Shown: one piece after another, positions 9,193 to 17,414 of the stretch | Position numbering within the stretch: the stretch's first letter is position 1 | How the letters are laid out: every line of letters begins with the position of its first letter | Assembly (NCBI RefSeq): GCF_003258295.1 | Contig: NZ_QKYN01000062.1 | Span: 1 to 38,951, forward strand | DNA: 38,951 nucleotides | Reading direction: 5' to 3' | Source of the DNA: Streptacidiphilus pinicola | GTDB taxonomy: Bacteria > Actinomycetota > Actinomycetes > Streptomycetales > Streptomycetaceae | Position numbers and translations under genes: made by a program | Notes under the pieces: generated by a model | Databases searched by the model: none | The model's input: only the letters and a program-made list of their open reading frames with translations | What the model was told of the DNA's origin: nothing

Positions 9193-9648
9193 TCAGCCCC
9201 AGGCGCCGGCGATCTGACGGGTGGTCGCGTTGAGGCGGTTGAACAGGTTGGTGACGCCGATCATCAGGACGAGGCCGGCGAGCTGCTTCTCGTCGAAGTG
9301 GGTCGCCGCGGCGTCCCACACCTCGTCGTTGACGGCGTCGGCGCGGTCGGCCAGCCGGGTCGCGGCCTCGGCCAGGGCGAGCGCTGCGCGCTCGGGGGCA
9401 GTGAAGTACGGGGTCTCGCGCCAGGCGGCGACCGTGGCCAGTCGCTCGTCGGACACCCCGGCCTTGCGGGCCATCTTCGCCCCGCCGTCCACGCAGGCGC
9501 TGCAGCCGTTGATCTGGCTGACCCGCAGGTGCACCAGCTCCAGGGTCTGCTGGTCCACCCCGGAGGAGTGCGCGACCTTGGCGATCTGCTGGATCGGCTG
9601 CATGGCGTCGGAGAGGACAACGGCGGGGTTCTGCATACGGGACTGCAT
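9193..9648 (-). CDS. Carboxymuconolactone decarboxylase/AhpD-family protein
   Basis: A 151-residue CMD/AhpD-like protein, a family of cytoplasmic antioxidant or ring-lactone enzymes. The redox pair is present as Cys49 and Cys52 in INGCSACVDGG, following LELVHLRVSQ, and the C-terminal block LAGLVLMIGVTNLFNRLN is typical. In canonical AhpD the second cysteine is followed three residues later by His (CxxCxxxH), used for proton relay; here that position is Gly, so peroxidase activity is uncertain. ATG at 9648 is preceded by AAGGAG at 9 nt. It heads the operon with the VOC gene and is divergent from the STAND regulator, which is the obvious candidate to control it. Confidence 0.88.
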   Translation of the reverse strand: MQSRMQNPAVVLSDAMQPIQQIAKVAHSSGVDQQTLELVHLRVSQINGCSACVDGGAKMARKAGVSDERLATVAAWRETPYFTAPERAALALAEAATRLADRADAVNDEVWDAAATHFDEKQLAGLVLMIGVTNLFNRLNATTRQIAGAWG

Positions 9649-9834
9649 CGCGGTGAGCTCCTTGGTCGTTTTTCCGGTTCCGCCCCGTTCCCTCGGGGCG
9701 TGACTCCATGACAGCCGTTCCGGCACGCCGCGACGACGGCGGTGGGACACTGTGGGACAGCCGGAACAGCCCTGAGCAGGGCCGGTTCGGCCGGAGAAAT
9801 CTCCGTGGGGGCGGGACAGAAGGGCGGGGGAACA
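9649..9834. promoter_or_regulatory. Divergent control region with direct and inverted repeats
   Basis: The 186-bp gap between the AhpD-like gene and the STAND regulator contains GTGGGACA twice (9742-9749 and 9752-9759), exactly 10 bp apart, that is one helical turn on the same DNA face, and an inverted pair GTTCCGGC (9717-9724) and GCCGGAAC (9760-9767). Such spacing suits a dimeric or tandem activator. Binding by the adjacent regulator is inferred. No clear -10/-35 pair was recognised. Confidence 0.4.
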
Positions 9835-12249
9835 GTGGTGGTACAGCCGCAGGCGGCGCGGCCGGAGCCGCAGGACGAGCTGGCGGACCGGTTGCGGATG
9901 CTCCAGGAGCTGTCCGGGCTCGGCGTCCGGGCGCTCGCACGGGACAGCGGCCTGAGCTCCTCGTCGCTCTCGCGCTACCTCAGCGGTCAGACGGTGCCGC
10001 CCTGGCCCGCGGTGATATCGCTCTGCCGCCTCGTCAAACGGGACCCGCGGCCACTGCGACCGGTATGGGAGCGGGCCTCGAACCCGCTGCCCGCGCCGCC
10101 CAGGACGAGCCGTCAGGTGCACTTCCCGCCCCGCAACGACCTGCCGCGCGACGTCCCCGACTTCACCGGGCGCGCGTCCCAACTCGCGGCCGTGCTGGAC
10201 ACGGTGGAGCGCAGCCGGGTGGTGGCGATCGACGGCATGGCGGGGGTGGGCAAGACCTGTCTCGCGGTGCACGCCGCGCACCGGCTCGCCGCCGACTATC
10301 CGGACGCCCAGCTCTACCTGGACCTGCACGGTTTCACCGAGGGCCGCGACCCGCTGGACGCGGATCCCGCGCTGCGCTCGCTGCTCACCGCGCTCGACGT
10401 GCCCTCCGAGCGGGTCCCGCGCGAGGGCGTGGAGCAACTGGCCGCCTGCTGGCGCGCGGAGCTGGCCCGACGACGGGCCGTCGTGGTGCTCGACAACGTC
10501 GCCGACGCCGAGCATGTGCGCCCGCTGCTGCCGGGCGCGGGCCCGTCCGTCGTCCTGATCACGAGTCGCAACCGGTTGGTCGAGCTCGACGAGGTACCGC
10601 CGGTCTCACTCGACGTGCTCACCACCGAGGAGAGCGCCCAGCTGCTGGCCCGCGCCAGTGGGGAGCCCGGCCAGTCGCCCGAGGCCCACGAGCCCGCCGG
10701 CACGGAGGGCCGGCTGGCCCGGGAGCCCGAGGCGGCGGCCGAGGTGCTGCGGCTGTGCGGGCGGCTGCCGCTGGCCCTGCGGCTGGCCGGGGCGCGCCTG
10801 CGGCACCGGCCGGGCTGGACGGTCGGCATCCTGGTCGAGCGGATGGCCGAGGGCGTGACCGAGTTCGACACGGCCTTCGCGATGTCGGTCCGCCAGCTGG
10901 ACCGCGCGACCGGCCGCTTCTTCCGCCTGCTGGGCCTGCTGCCGGGCTCCTCCTTCGACGAGCACCTGGCCGCGGCGCTGGCCGAGGTCACGCCGCGCAG
11001 CGCCCGCGCGATGCTGGAGGACCTGCTCGACGCGCACCTGGTGCAGCAGCCGCAGGCGGGCCGCTACCGGATGCACGACCTGGTCCACCAGCACGCGCGC
11101 CGCGCCTGCGAGCAGCAGGACACCCCGGCGGAACGGGAGCGGGCGCTGGGCCGGCTGCTCGACTACTACGTGCACGCGGCCGCCGCCGCGGACGCGGCCA
11201 TGCCGTTCCAGGCCCGCGTTCGCGCCGTCACCGCGGGCCTGCCGCCGGCCGAGCTGCCGCGCTTCGCCGACAAGACGGCCGCGTTCGCGTGGTACGCCAC
11301 CGAGTACGAGAACCTGATCGCCGTCTTCGAGACCGCGGTCGCCACCGGCGCCGACGTCCACGCCTGCGAGCTGCCCCGCTTCATGCGGGCCTTCTTCGCC
11401 CGGCGCTGCGGCACGACGCACCTGAACTTCCTCTTCGAGCGCTCGCTGGCCGCCGCCGAGCGCCTCGGCGACCCGCTGCAGCTCGCCGAGGCCCACAGCG
11501 ACCTCGGCTTCGCCCGCTACAACGCCGGCCGGATGGCGGACGCGGCCGCGCAGTACGAGACGGCGGAGTCGCTGGTCGCCGCGGCCGGCGACGTCTGGTC
11601 GCGGGCCGAGCTGACGATGCGCCGCGCGTTCCTCGGCTGGGACGAGGGACAGGTCGAGGAACCCCTGGAACTCTTCCGCGAGGCCGGCCGCCTCTACGCG
11701 GACGCCGGCTGTCCGAGCGGCGCGGCCCACGCGACCGCGTACGAGGCCTGGGCGATGCTGCAGCTGGGCCACCACGAGGAGGCGGCGCGCCTCGCCCGCG
11801 AGGCGCTGGCCGCCGCGCCGCAGGCGGATCCGGCGGGTCCCCCGGCTCTGACGGCCCGGATCACGCTCGGCGTGGCGATCGCGGACGAGCAGCCGGAGCA
11901 GGCCACCGAGCACCTGCGCGAGGCGCTGGCGCTGGCCCGTGAGGACGGCCACCGCCACAACGAGGCCTGGGGCCTGAACTGTCTCGGCGTCGCGCTGCGC
12001 CGCATGGGCCGGTACGAGGAGGCGCTGGCCAGCCACGAGGCGGCCTTCGCGCTGCTGGAGGAGCTCTTCGAGGAGCACTGGAAGATCCACTTCCTGAACT
12101 CCTACGCCGAGACCTGCCGCCTTGCCGGCCTCCCCGACCAGGCCCTGGCCCTGCACCGCGAGGCCCTGGAGCTCGCTCCCAAGCTCGGCTACCGCCACGA
12201 GGAGTCCCTCGCCCAGGCAGGCATCGCCCGGATTCTTGAGGCAACGTAG
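9835..12249 (+). CDS. STAND-type regulator: HTH, NB-ARC NTPase and TPR repeats
   Basis: An 804-residue signal-transducing ATPase of the AfsR/GutR-like kind. An XRE-type helix-turn-helix (about 14-65, GLGVRALARDSGLSSSSLSR) replaces the SARP domain of AfsR. Next is an NB-ARC module (about 105-400) with P-loop GMAGVGKT at 134-141, Walker B VVVLDNVAD, and the GLPLAL-like motif as GRLPLALRLAG. The C-terminal half (about 440-800) is built of TPR repeats such as ALASHEAAFALLEELF. Such proteins bind ATP, oligomerise on ligand and regulate transcription. The GTG at 9835 is preferred because of GGGCGGGGGA just upstream; an earlier in-frame GTG at 9742 would fall within the repeats of the control region. 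It probably regulates the divergent AhpD/VOC pair; that is inference. Confidence 0.88.
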   Translation: MVVQPQAARPEPQDELADRLRMLQELSGLGVRALARDSGLSSSSLSRYLSGQTVPPWPAVISLCRLVKRDPRPLRPVWERASNPLPAPPRTSRQVHFPPRNDLPRDVPDFTGRASQLAAVLDTVERSRVVAIDGMAGVGKTCLAVHAAHRLAADYPDAQLYLDLHGFTEGRDPLDADPALRSLLTALDVPSERVPREGVEQLAACWRAELARRRAVVVLDNVADAEHVRPLLPGAGPSVVLITSRNRLVELDEVPPVSLDVLTTEESAQLLARASGEPGQSPEAHEPAGTEGRLAREPEAAAEVLRLCGRLPLALRLAGARLRHRPGWTVGILVERMAEGVTEFDTAFAMSVRQLDRATGRFFRLLGLLPGSSFDEHLAAALAEVTPRSARAMLEDLLDAHLVQQPQAGRYRMHDLVHQHARRACEQQDTPAERERALGRLLDYYVHAAAAADAAMPFQARVRAVTAGLPPAELPRFADKTAAFAWYATEYENLIAVFETAVATGADVHACELPRFMRAFFARRCGTTHLNFLFERSLAAAERLGDPLQLAEAHSDLGFARYNAGRMADAAAQYETAESLVAAAGDVWSRAELTMRRAFLGWDEGQVEEPLELFREAGRLYADAGCPSGAAHATAYEAWAMLQLGHHEEAARLAREALAAAPQADPAGPPALTARITLGVAIADEQPEQATEHLREALALAREDGHRHNEAWGLNCLGVALRRMGRYEEALASHEAAFALLEELFEEHWKIHFLNSYAETCRLAGLPDQALALHREALELAPKLGYRHEESLAQAGIARILEAT

Positions 12250-12299
12250 CCAGTTGCACCTGCCACTCCCCGCGGGAGCAAAGCCCTAAGGTCGAACGT

Positions 12300-13136
12300 A
12301 TGGACACTGCGGAGCGTGAGGAGATCGCCGCGCTGCTGACGCGCGCGGCGGAGGCGGACGGGCGGCAGGCCGTTTCGGAGCAGGGGAGGCTGGCCCTGCG
12401 CAGTGGGCGGGCGGATGTGAACCACCTGACCAGCAGGGACGAGCGCGGGGCGCTGCTGGGCTACGCCCAGATCGACGCGGAGTGGGGCGCGGAGCTGGTG
12501 ATCGACCCCGCCCGGCGGCGGGAGGGGCACGGGCGGGCGCTGCTGCAGCGGACGCTGAACAGCGGTGCGCGCAGGCTGTGGGCCCATGGCGGGCACCCGG
12601 GGGCGACGCGCCTCGCGGAGGAGTTCGGCCTGGTTCTGGTGCGCGAACTGCGCCAACTGCGCAGGACCGCGCCCGCGCCCACCGTCCCGCCGCTGCCGGA
12701 GGGGATCACCGTCCGGACCTTCGAGCCGGGGCGGGACGAGGAGGCGTGGCTGAAGGTGAACGCCGCCGCCTTCGCCCACCACCCCGAGCAGGGGTCGTGG
12801 ACCCGGCGCGACATCGAGGAGCGCGAAGCGGAGAGCTGGTTCGACCCGAACGGCTTCTTCCTCGCCGAGCGCGGGGGCGAGCTCGTCGGCTTCCACTGGA
12901 CCAAGGTCGAGGGTGGGCTGGGCGAGGTCTACGTGGTCGGGGTGAGCCCGACCGAGCAGGGCAGCGGGCTGGGCAAGGTGCTGACCGCGATCGGACTACG
13001 CCATCTGGGTGACGACCGCGGGCTGCCGACCGTGATGCTCTACGTCGACGCCGATAACCCGGCCGCTCTGCGGGTATACGAAAAGGCGGGCTTCACGGTG
13101 CACGAGGTGGACCTGATGTTCGGCGTGCGTGACTGA
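12300..13136 (+). CDS. mshD: Mycothiol synthase (acetyl-CoA:Cys-GlcN-Ins acetyltransferase)
   Basis: Catalyses the last step of mycothiol biosynthesis, acetylating Cys-GlcN-Ins with acetyl-CoA, giving the main low-molecular-weight thiol of actinomycetes. The 278-residue protein has two GNAT domains: a degenerate N-terminal one (about 1-125, with [11 protein letters not shown]) and a functional C-terminal one (about 135-278) with the acetyl-CoA site [17 protein letters not shown] and the strongly conserved [21 protein letters not shown]. It is somewhat shorter than the usual 300-315 residues, the shortfall being in the N-terminal domain. AAGG lies 9-10 nt before ATG; alternatively TAAGGT (12287-12292) could be a -10 element giving a leaderless transcript. 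It stands between the accessory region and the phosphate genes. Confidence 0.93.
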   Translation: MDTAEREEIAALLTRAAEADGRQAVSEQGRLALRSGRADVNHLTSRDERGALLGYAQIDAEWGAELVIDPARRREGHGRALLQRTLNSGARRLWAHGGHPGATRLAEEFGLVLVRELRQLRRTAPAPTVPPLPEGITVRTFEPGRDEEAWLKVNAAAFAHHPEQGSWTRRDIEEREAESWFDPNGFFLAERGGELVGFHWTKVEGGLGEVYVVGVSPTEQGSGLGKVLTAIGLRHLGDDRGLPTVMLYVDADNPAALRVYEKAGFTVHEVDLMFGVRD

Positions 13137-13230
13137 GCCCCTGGAAGGGTCCACCGGCGTCAAGAGGCCTGCAGACGAAGCACAGGCGACCGCCTCAGCT
13201 TTCCTGCAGGCCACGCTGTATTTACCTTGA

Positions 13231-13252
13231 GTTCAAATGCCGTTGCAAAGAT
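13231..13252 (+). promoter_or_regulatory. Candidate PHO box upstream of ppk
   Basis: Two adjacent 11-nt units, GTTCAAATGCC (13231-13241) and GTTGCAAAGAT (13242-13252), match the direct-repeat layout of streptomycete PhoP sites (consensus GTTCACC in 11-nt steps), the second being degenerate. They lie 70-90 nt upstream of the preferred ppk start. PhoP control of ppk is known in S. lividans; here it is inferred from sequence. Confidence 0.55.
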
Positions 13253-13321
13253 CACGAAATGCGATCCGTCCCGTCTCCGCGGCGGCGGGCGGATGACGCC
13301 GCGCAGGAGGAGCCACCGACC

Positions 13322-15544
13322 ATGACCGCCCAGCCTGCCTCGTCACCCTTCCCCGCCAAGCCGAGCCTGTCCGCGAACCCGACGGGCTCCGCTCCCGGCA
13401 ACGTGCTCGTTCCCGAGGACATGACCCTGCCCGACGGATTCGACGCCGAGGCGCTGCCGGAGAACCGCTTCCTGGACCGCGAGCGCAGCTGGCTCGCCTT
13501 CAACGAGCGGGTGCTCGAACTCGCCGAGGACCCGGAGACCCCGCTGCTGGAGCGGGCCAAGTTCCTGGCGATCTTCGCCAGCAACCTGGACGAGTTCTTC
13601 ATGGTCCGCGTGGCCGGCCTCAAGCGTCGCATCGCGACCGGCGTCGCCCAGCGCAGCGCCAGCGGTCTGCAGCCGCGCGAGGTGCTCGACCTCATATGGA
13701 CACGCTCCCGCGAGCTGATGGCCCGGCACGCCGCCTGCTTCCACCAGGACGTGCTGCCGGAGCTGTCCGCCGAGGGCATCGAGCTGGTGCGTTGGGGCGA
13801 GCTGAGCGACAAGGAGCAGGCGCGCCTGCTCGCGCTGTTCCGGCAGCAGATCTTCCCGGTGCTGACCCCGCTGGCGGTCGACCCGGCGCACCCGTTCCCG
13901 TACATCTCCGGGCTCTCGCTCAACCTGGCCGTCGTCGTGCGCAACCCCGTCAGCGGGCACAAGCACTTCGCCAGAGTGAAGGTGCCGCAGTCGCTGTCGC
14001 GGTTCCTGGAGGCCTCGCCCAACCGGTACGTCCCCCTCGAGGACGTCATGGGCGCGCACCTGGAGTACCTGTTCCCGGGCATGGAGGTGCTCGCCCACCA
14101 CGCCTTCCGGGTCACCCGCAATGAGGACCTGGAGGTCGAGGAGGACGACACCGAGAACATCCTCAAGGCGCTCGAGAAGGAGCTGATGCGGCGCCGCTTC
14201 GGCCCGCCGGTGCGCCTGGAGGTCGAGGAGTCGATCGACCCGTACGTGCTGGACTTGCTGGTGCGCGAGCTCAACATCTCCGCCGCCGAGGTGTACCCGC
14301 TGCCCGGCCCGCTGGATCTGACCGGGCTGTTCGCGATCGCGGGCGCCGATCGGCCGGAGCTGAAGTACCGGCCGTTCGTGGCCGGCACGGCGCGCGGGCT
14401 CACGGACGTGGAGTCGGCCTCGCAGCCGGACATCTTCGCCGCCGTGCGCGAGCGGGACGTGCTGCTGCACCACCCGTACGACTCCTTCTCCACCTCGGTG
14501 CAGGCCTTCCTGGAGCAGGCCGCGGCCGACCCGCAGGTGCTGGCGATCAAGCAGACGCTGTACCGCACCTCCGGCGACTCGCCGATCGTGGACGCGCTGA
14601 TCGACGCCGCCGAGGCGGGCAAGCAGGTGCTGGTCCTGGTCGAGATCAAGGCGCGCTTCGACGAGCAGGCCAACATCAAGTGGGCGCGCAAGCTGGAGGA
14701 GTCCGGCTGCCACGTCGTCTACGGCCTGATCGGTCTGAAGACGCACAGCAAGCTCTCCCTGGTGGTCCGCCAGGAGGGCGAGACGCTGCGCCGCTACGCG
14801 CACGTCGGCACCGGCAACTACCACCCGAAGACCGCCCGCCTCTACGAGGACATCGGCATCCTGACCGCCGACCCGCAGGTGGGCGCGGACCTGTCGGACC
14901 TGTTCAACCGGCTGTCCGGCTACTCGCGCCGCGAGGCCTACCGGCGCCTGCTGGTCGCGCCGCGCTCGCTGCGCAACGGCCTGGTCAAGCGGATCCACGA
15001 CGAGATCGCGCACCACCGGGCCGGCCGCCCGGCGCGGATCCAGCTCAAGGTCAACTCGATCGTGGACGAGGCCGTCATCGACGCCTTGTACCGGGCCTCG
15101 ATGGCGGGCGTGCCGGTGGACGTGTGGGTGCGCGGCATCTGCGCGATCCGGCCGGGCGTGCCGGGGCTGAGCGAGAACATCCGGGTCCGCTCGATCCTCG
15201 GACGCTTCCTGGAGCACTCGCGGATCTTCCTGTTCGCCAACGGCGGGGATCCGGAGGTCTGGATCGGCAGCGCCGACATGATGCACCGCAACCTCGACCG
15301 CCGGATCGAGGCGCTGCTGCACGTCACCGACCCGGGCCACCGCGCCGAGCTGCAGGGACTGCTCGAACTCGGCATGGCCGACGACACCTCGTCCTGGCAC
15401 CTGGGTCCGGACGGCGTGTGGACCCGGCACGCGCACGACGCCGAGGGGCGACCACTGCGCAACGTCCAGGAACTGCTCATCGACTCCCGCCGCCGCTCCC
15501 GGCGCGGCGAGGACAGCTGGGGCGGCCATGCCGGTCCCAGCTGA
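13322..15544 (+). CDS. ppk: Polyphosphate kinase 1
   Basis: Reversibly transfers the ATP gamma-phosphate onto inorganic polyphosphate; cytoplasmic or membrane-associated. The 740-residue protein has the PPK1 domains in order: N domain starting [21 protein letters not shown], the head domain, and two phospholipase-D-like C domains. Catalytic features seen are His475 in [12 protein letters not shown] (phospho-histidine site), [22 protein letters not shown], and the second His motif in [16 protein letters not shown] at 13322 is preferred over the upstream in-frame ATG at 13259 because AGGAGG precedes it at about 9 nt and because 13259 lies within or next to the promoter. It is followed by a CHAD-like gene, whose family binds polyphosphate, and by the pst operon, making a polyP/phosphate cluster. 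Confidence 0.95.
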   Translation: MTAQPASSPFPAKPSLSANPTGSAPGNVLVPEDMTLPDGFDAEALPENRFLDRERSWLAFNERVLELAEDPETPLLERAKFLAIFASNLDEFFMVRVAGLKRRIATGVAQRSASGLQPREVLDLIWTRSRELMARHAACFHQDVLPELSAEGIELVRWGELSDKEQARLLALFRQQIFPVLTPLAVDPAHPFPYISGLSLNLAVVVRNPVSGHKHFARVKVPQSLSRFLEASPNRYVPLEDVMGAHLEYLFPGMEVLAHHAFRVTRNEDLEVEEDDTENILKALEKELMRRRFGPPVRLEVEESIDPYVLDLLVRELNISAAEVYPLPGPLDLTGLFAIAGADRPELKYRPFVAGTARGLTDVESASQPDIFAAVRERDVLLHHPYDSFSTSVQAFLEQAAADPQVLAIKQTLYRTSGDSPIVDALIDAAEAGKQVLVLVEIKARFDEQANIKWARKLEESGCHVVYGLIGLKTHSKLSLVVRQEGETLRRYAHVGTGNYHPKTARLYEDIGILTADPQVGADLSDLFNRLSGYSRREAYRRLLVAPRSLRNGLVKRIHDEIAHHRAGRPARIQLKVNSIVDEAVIDALYRASMAGVPVDVWVRGICAIRPGVPGLSENIRVRSILGRFLEHSRIFLFANGGDPEVWIGSADMMHRNLDRRIEALLHVTDPGHRAELQGLLELGMADDTSSWHLGPDGVWTRHAHDAEGRPLRNVQELLIDSRRRSRRGEDSWGGHAGPS

Positions 15545-15624
15545 GCGGGGCTCCGACTCCACTCCGACCTCCTTACCCACGCCCAGGCACGACCGGGCCG
15601 AGCAAAGCAACGGGGACTGACCGA

Positions 15625-16677
15625 ATGACGACCGAGAACGAGACGCCCCTCGCCGGGGCCTCCTCGGCCGAGGGTCTGCTGGCCGCGCACCTCGCCGAAC
15701 AGGCGGGACGCTTCCTGCGGAACCTGCCCGACGTCGACCTGGGGACGCTTCGCCGCGTCGACGGAACGCTGCACGGATTCGGCGCGCTGCTCGAACCGTT
15801 GTGGGCCGAGACCATGCGCGGTGACCTGGCCGCGCTCGTGGTCACCCTGGGCCAGGAGCGCGGCTACACCCGGCGCCTGGGCCGGCTGCTGGCCGCCGTG
15901 GACTCGCTGACCTGCACCGACGCGGGCGTGCCGACGCCGCGGACCGCCGCGGACCCTGCCCGGCCGGCCGACAGCCCGGTCGGCGGCCTGCTGGCGCACC
16001 ACCCTGGGGCGCCCAAGGCGCGGGCGATGCTGGAGCGCCAGCTCACCCTGGCCCGTTCCCGCAGCCACACCGCGGCCCTGCAGGAGCTGGGCTCCTCCCG
16101 GTTCCACTCGCTCGCGGACCGGATGACGCTGCTCGTCTCGGATCTGCCGCTGCGCGATCCGGCCGGCAACAACCCGCCCGAGCAGCTGCTCTCCTACGCC
16201 GCCCGGACCGGCGAGGCGCTGGAGGCGACCGTCTCCCGGCTGCCGCTGCACCGCGCGGTGCAGCCGTACAACGGCGACGCCCTGCACCGGGTCCCGGTGC
16301 CGGCGGCGGAGGTCAACGCCATAGCCGCGCACGAGGACGCGGCCTGGACGCGGGCCGGTGCGGCCGTGCGCTACGCCCGTTACGCGCTGGAGGTGTGTCG
16401 CCCGCTGCTGGGCGACCGCACCGAGGAACCGCTCGCGGGGCTGGCCCAGCTGGCCGGCCAGCTGGAGCGGCAGCAGGAGGCCGCCGACGCGGCCGAGGCC
16501 GCGTCGCTCGCGGCGCGCACCCCGCGGATCACCCCGGCGACGGCGTACGTGCTCGGCGTGGTGCATGCTGATCAACGTCTGGAGGTGGAGGCCGCGCGTC
16601 ACGCTTTCAGCGTGTCCTGGCCCGACTTCCACAGCTCCGGATGGCTCACCGACCCATGGCTCGCGCGATCGACCTGA
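15625..16677 (+). CDS. CHAD-domain protein with degenerate N-terminal half
   Basis: A 350-residue alpha-helical protein between ppk and the Nudix gene. CHAD domains bind polyphosphate through conserved His, Arg and Lys residues. The fold is suggested by context and by two helical halves; the second retains AAVRYARYALEVCRPLLG, comparable to the usual K-A-x-RxRYAxE helix. In the first half the family hallmark VHxxRVxxRRxRS is replaced by LRRVDGTLHGFGALL, losing most basic ligands, and the overall charge is not notably positive. It may therefore bind polyP weakly, bind another partner, or be structural. The stop lies 80 nt downstream of ppk's end on the same strand, and its 3' end overlaps the Nudix start by 37 nt, so the three are likely cotranscribed. 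Family call is moderate. Confidence 0.72.
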   Translation: MTTENETPLAGASSAEGLLAAHLAEQAGRFLRNLPDVDLGTLRRVDGTLHGFGALLEPLWAETMRGDLAALVVTLGQERGYTRRLGRLLAAVDSLTCTDAGVPTPRTAADPARPADSPVGGLLAHHPGAPKARAMLERQLTLARSRSHTAALQELGSSRFHSLADRMTLLVSDLPLRDPAGNNPPEQLLSYAARTGEALEATVSRLPLHRAVQPYNGDALHRVPVPAAEVNAIAAHEDAAWTRAGAAVRYARYALEVCRPLLGDRTEEPLAGLAQLAGQLERQQEAADAAEAASLAARTPRITPATAYVLGVVHADQRLEVEAARHAFSVSWPDFHSSGWLTDPWLARST

Positions 16678-17135
16678 CCGACGGCACAGCGAAGACCGAC
16701 GGCAAGCGAAAGAAAAAGGACCGGGCACCGCGCAGTATGGAGCTGATCAAGGCCGCGGGCGTCGTCCTGTGGCGCGAGGGGGCGGGCGGGCTCGAGCTGG
16801 CGCTCGTGCACCGGCCCAAGTACGACGACTGGAGCTTCCCGAAGGGCAAGCTGGAGCCGGGCGAGAAGCACCGGGAGGCCGCCCTGCGCGAGGCGCGCGA
16901 GGAGACCGGGCTGACGGTACTGCTGGGCCGTCGGCTGCCCACCCAGCACTATCTCGTCCGGGACCGGATCAAGCGGGTGCGCTACTGGTCCGCCACCGTG
17001 CTGACCGGGGTCTTCACGCCCAACCGCGAGGTCGACTCGCTGCGCTGGCTTCCTGTCGCCGAGGTGCGCGCCCGGCTGAGCTACGAGCACGACCGCGCCC
17101 TGGTGGACGCGCTGCTGGAGCTGCTCGGGCGCTGA
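16641..17135 (+). CDS. Nudix hydrolase
   Basis: A 164-residue Nudix hydrolase. The Nudix box is intact at about residues 70-92 (GKLEPGEKHREAALREAREE followed by TGL), giving the metal-binding REARFEE-type helix. After a basic N-terminal tail (GKRKKKDRAPRS) the domain starts IKAAGVVLWRE. Mycobacterial MutT1-like relatives have an added C-terminal histidine-phosphatase domain; this protein does not. Substrates in this family include 8-oxo-dGTP, Ap4A and diphosphoinositol-like compounds; the location next to ppk and CHAD suggests a phosphoanhydride, but this is inference. ATG at 16641 and at 16656 are both possible; neither has a strong ribosome-binding site, and both overlap the preceding gene, indicating translational coupling. 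Confidence 0.9.
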   Translation: MAHRPMARAIDLTDGTAKTDGKRKKKDRAPRSMELIKAAGVVLWREGAGGLELALVHRPKYDDWSFPKGKLEPGEKHREAALREAREETGLTVLLGRRLPTQHYLVRDRIKRVRYWSATVLTGVFTPNREVDSLRWLPVAEVRARLSYEHDRALVDALLELLGR

Positions 17136-17265
17136 ACCGCACGAGCTGCGAGACTGGTGGGACGTATGCGGCGCGGCTCCACGCACGGCGGGCTCGTGCT
17201 CTGACCGTGCCCTTGCCGTGCCGAAACCGTTACTACCGGTCTGCGTATCCCGGTGTCCGACACAG

Positions 17266-17320
17266 GTTCACTTTCCGTTCATTTGCGCAGGCCGAACGCT
17301 TCATCTGCCCTGCCTAACTT
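17266..17320 (+). promoter_or_regulatory. PHO boxes and promoter of pstSCAB
   Basis: GTTCACTTTCC (17266-17276) and GTTCATTTGCG (17277-17287) are adjacent 11-nt direct repeats fitting the streptomycete PhoP-box consensus. Two further 11-nt units follow in register, CAGGCCGAACG (17288-17298, poor) and CTTCATCTGCC (17299-17309, good). TAACTT (17315-17320) fits a -10 element, so the last unit covers the -35 region, as expected for PhoP activation. The mRNA leader would be about 90 nt. The rest of the 17136-17414 gap shows nothing else. Confidence 0.75.
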
Positions 17321-17414
17321 CGGTGACATCGGGGCCGACCGGCCTCCTGCCTCGCATGACGAACCGCCACCCACCCTCCTCCCCGCGGTGGCGGTCCCAG
17401 GAAAGGGACACCAA

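Noticed and set aside
7585..9711. Long plus-strand open frame of about 708 codons
   Set aside because: It runs across the MFS gene in another frame and antisense to the VOC and AhpD-like genes; composition is Arg/Gly/Ala-rich as expected for a GC-rich shadow frame, and no domain is seen.
13259..13321. Upstream in-frame ATG for ppk adding 21 residues
   Set aside because: It lies 7 nt after the candidate PHO box and lacks a ribosome-binding site, while the ATG at 13322 has AGGAGG; the extra residues (Arg/Pro-rich) are not Ppk-like.
13343..15610. Minus-strand open frame of 755 codons antisense to ppk
   Set aside because: Valine/glycine/histidine-rich translation with no domain; the plus strand is clearly Ppk.
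17136..17414. Riboswitch in the pstS leader
   Set aside because: The inferred leader is only about 90 nt with no recognisable aptamer; the PHO boxes explain regulation.
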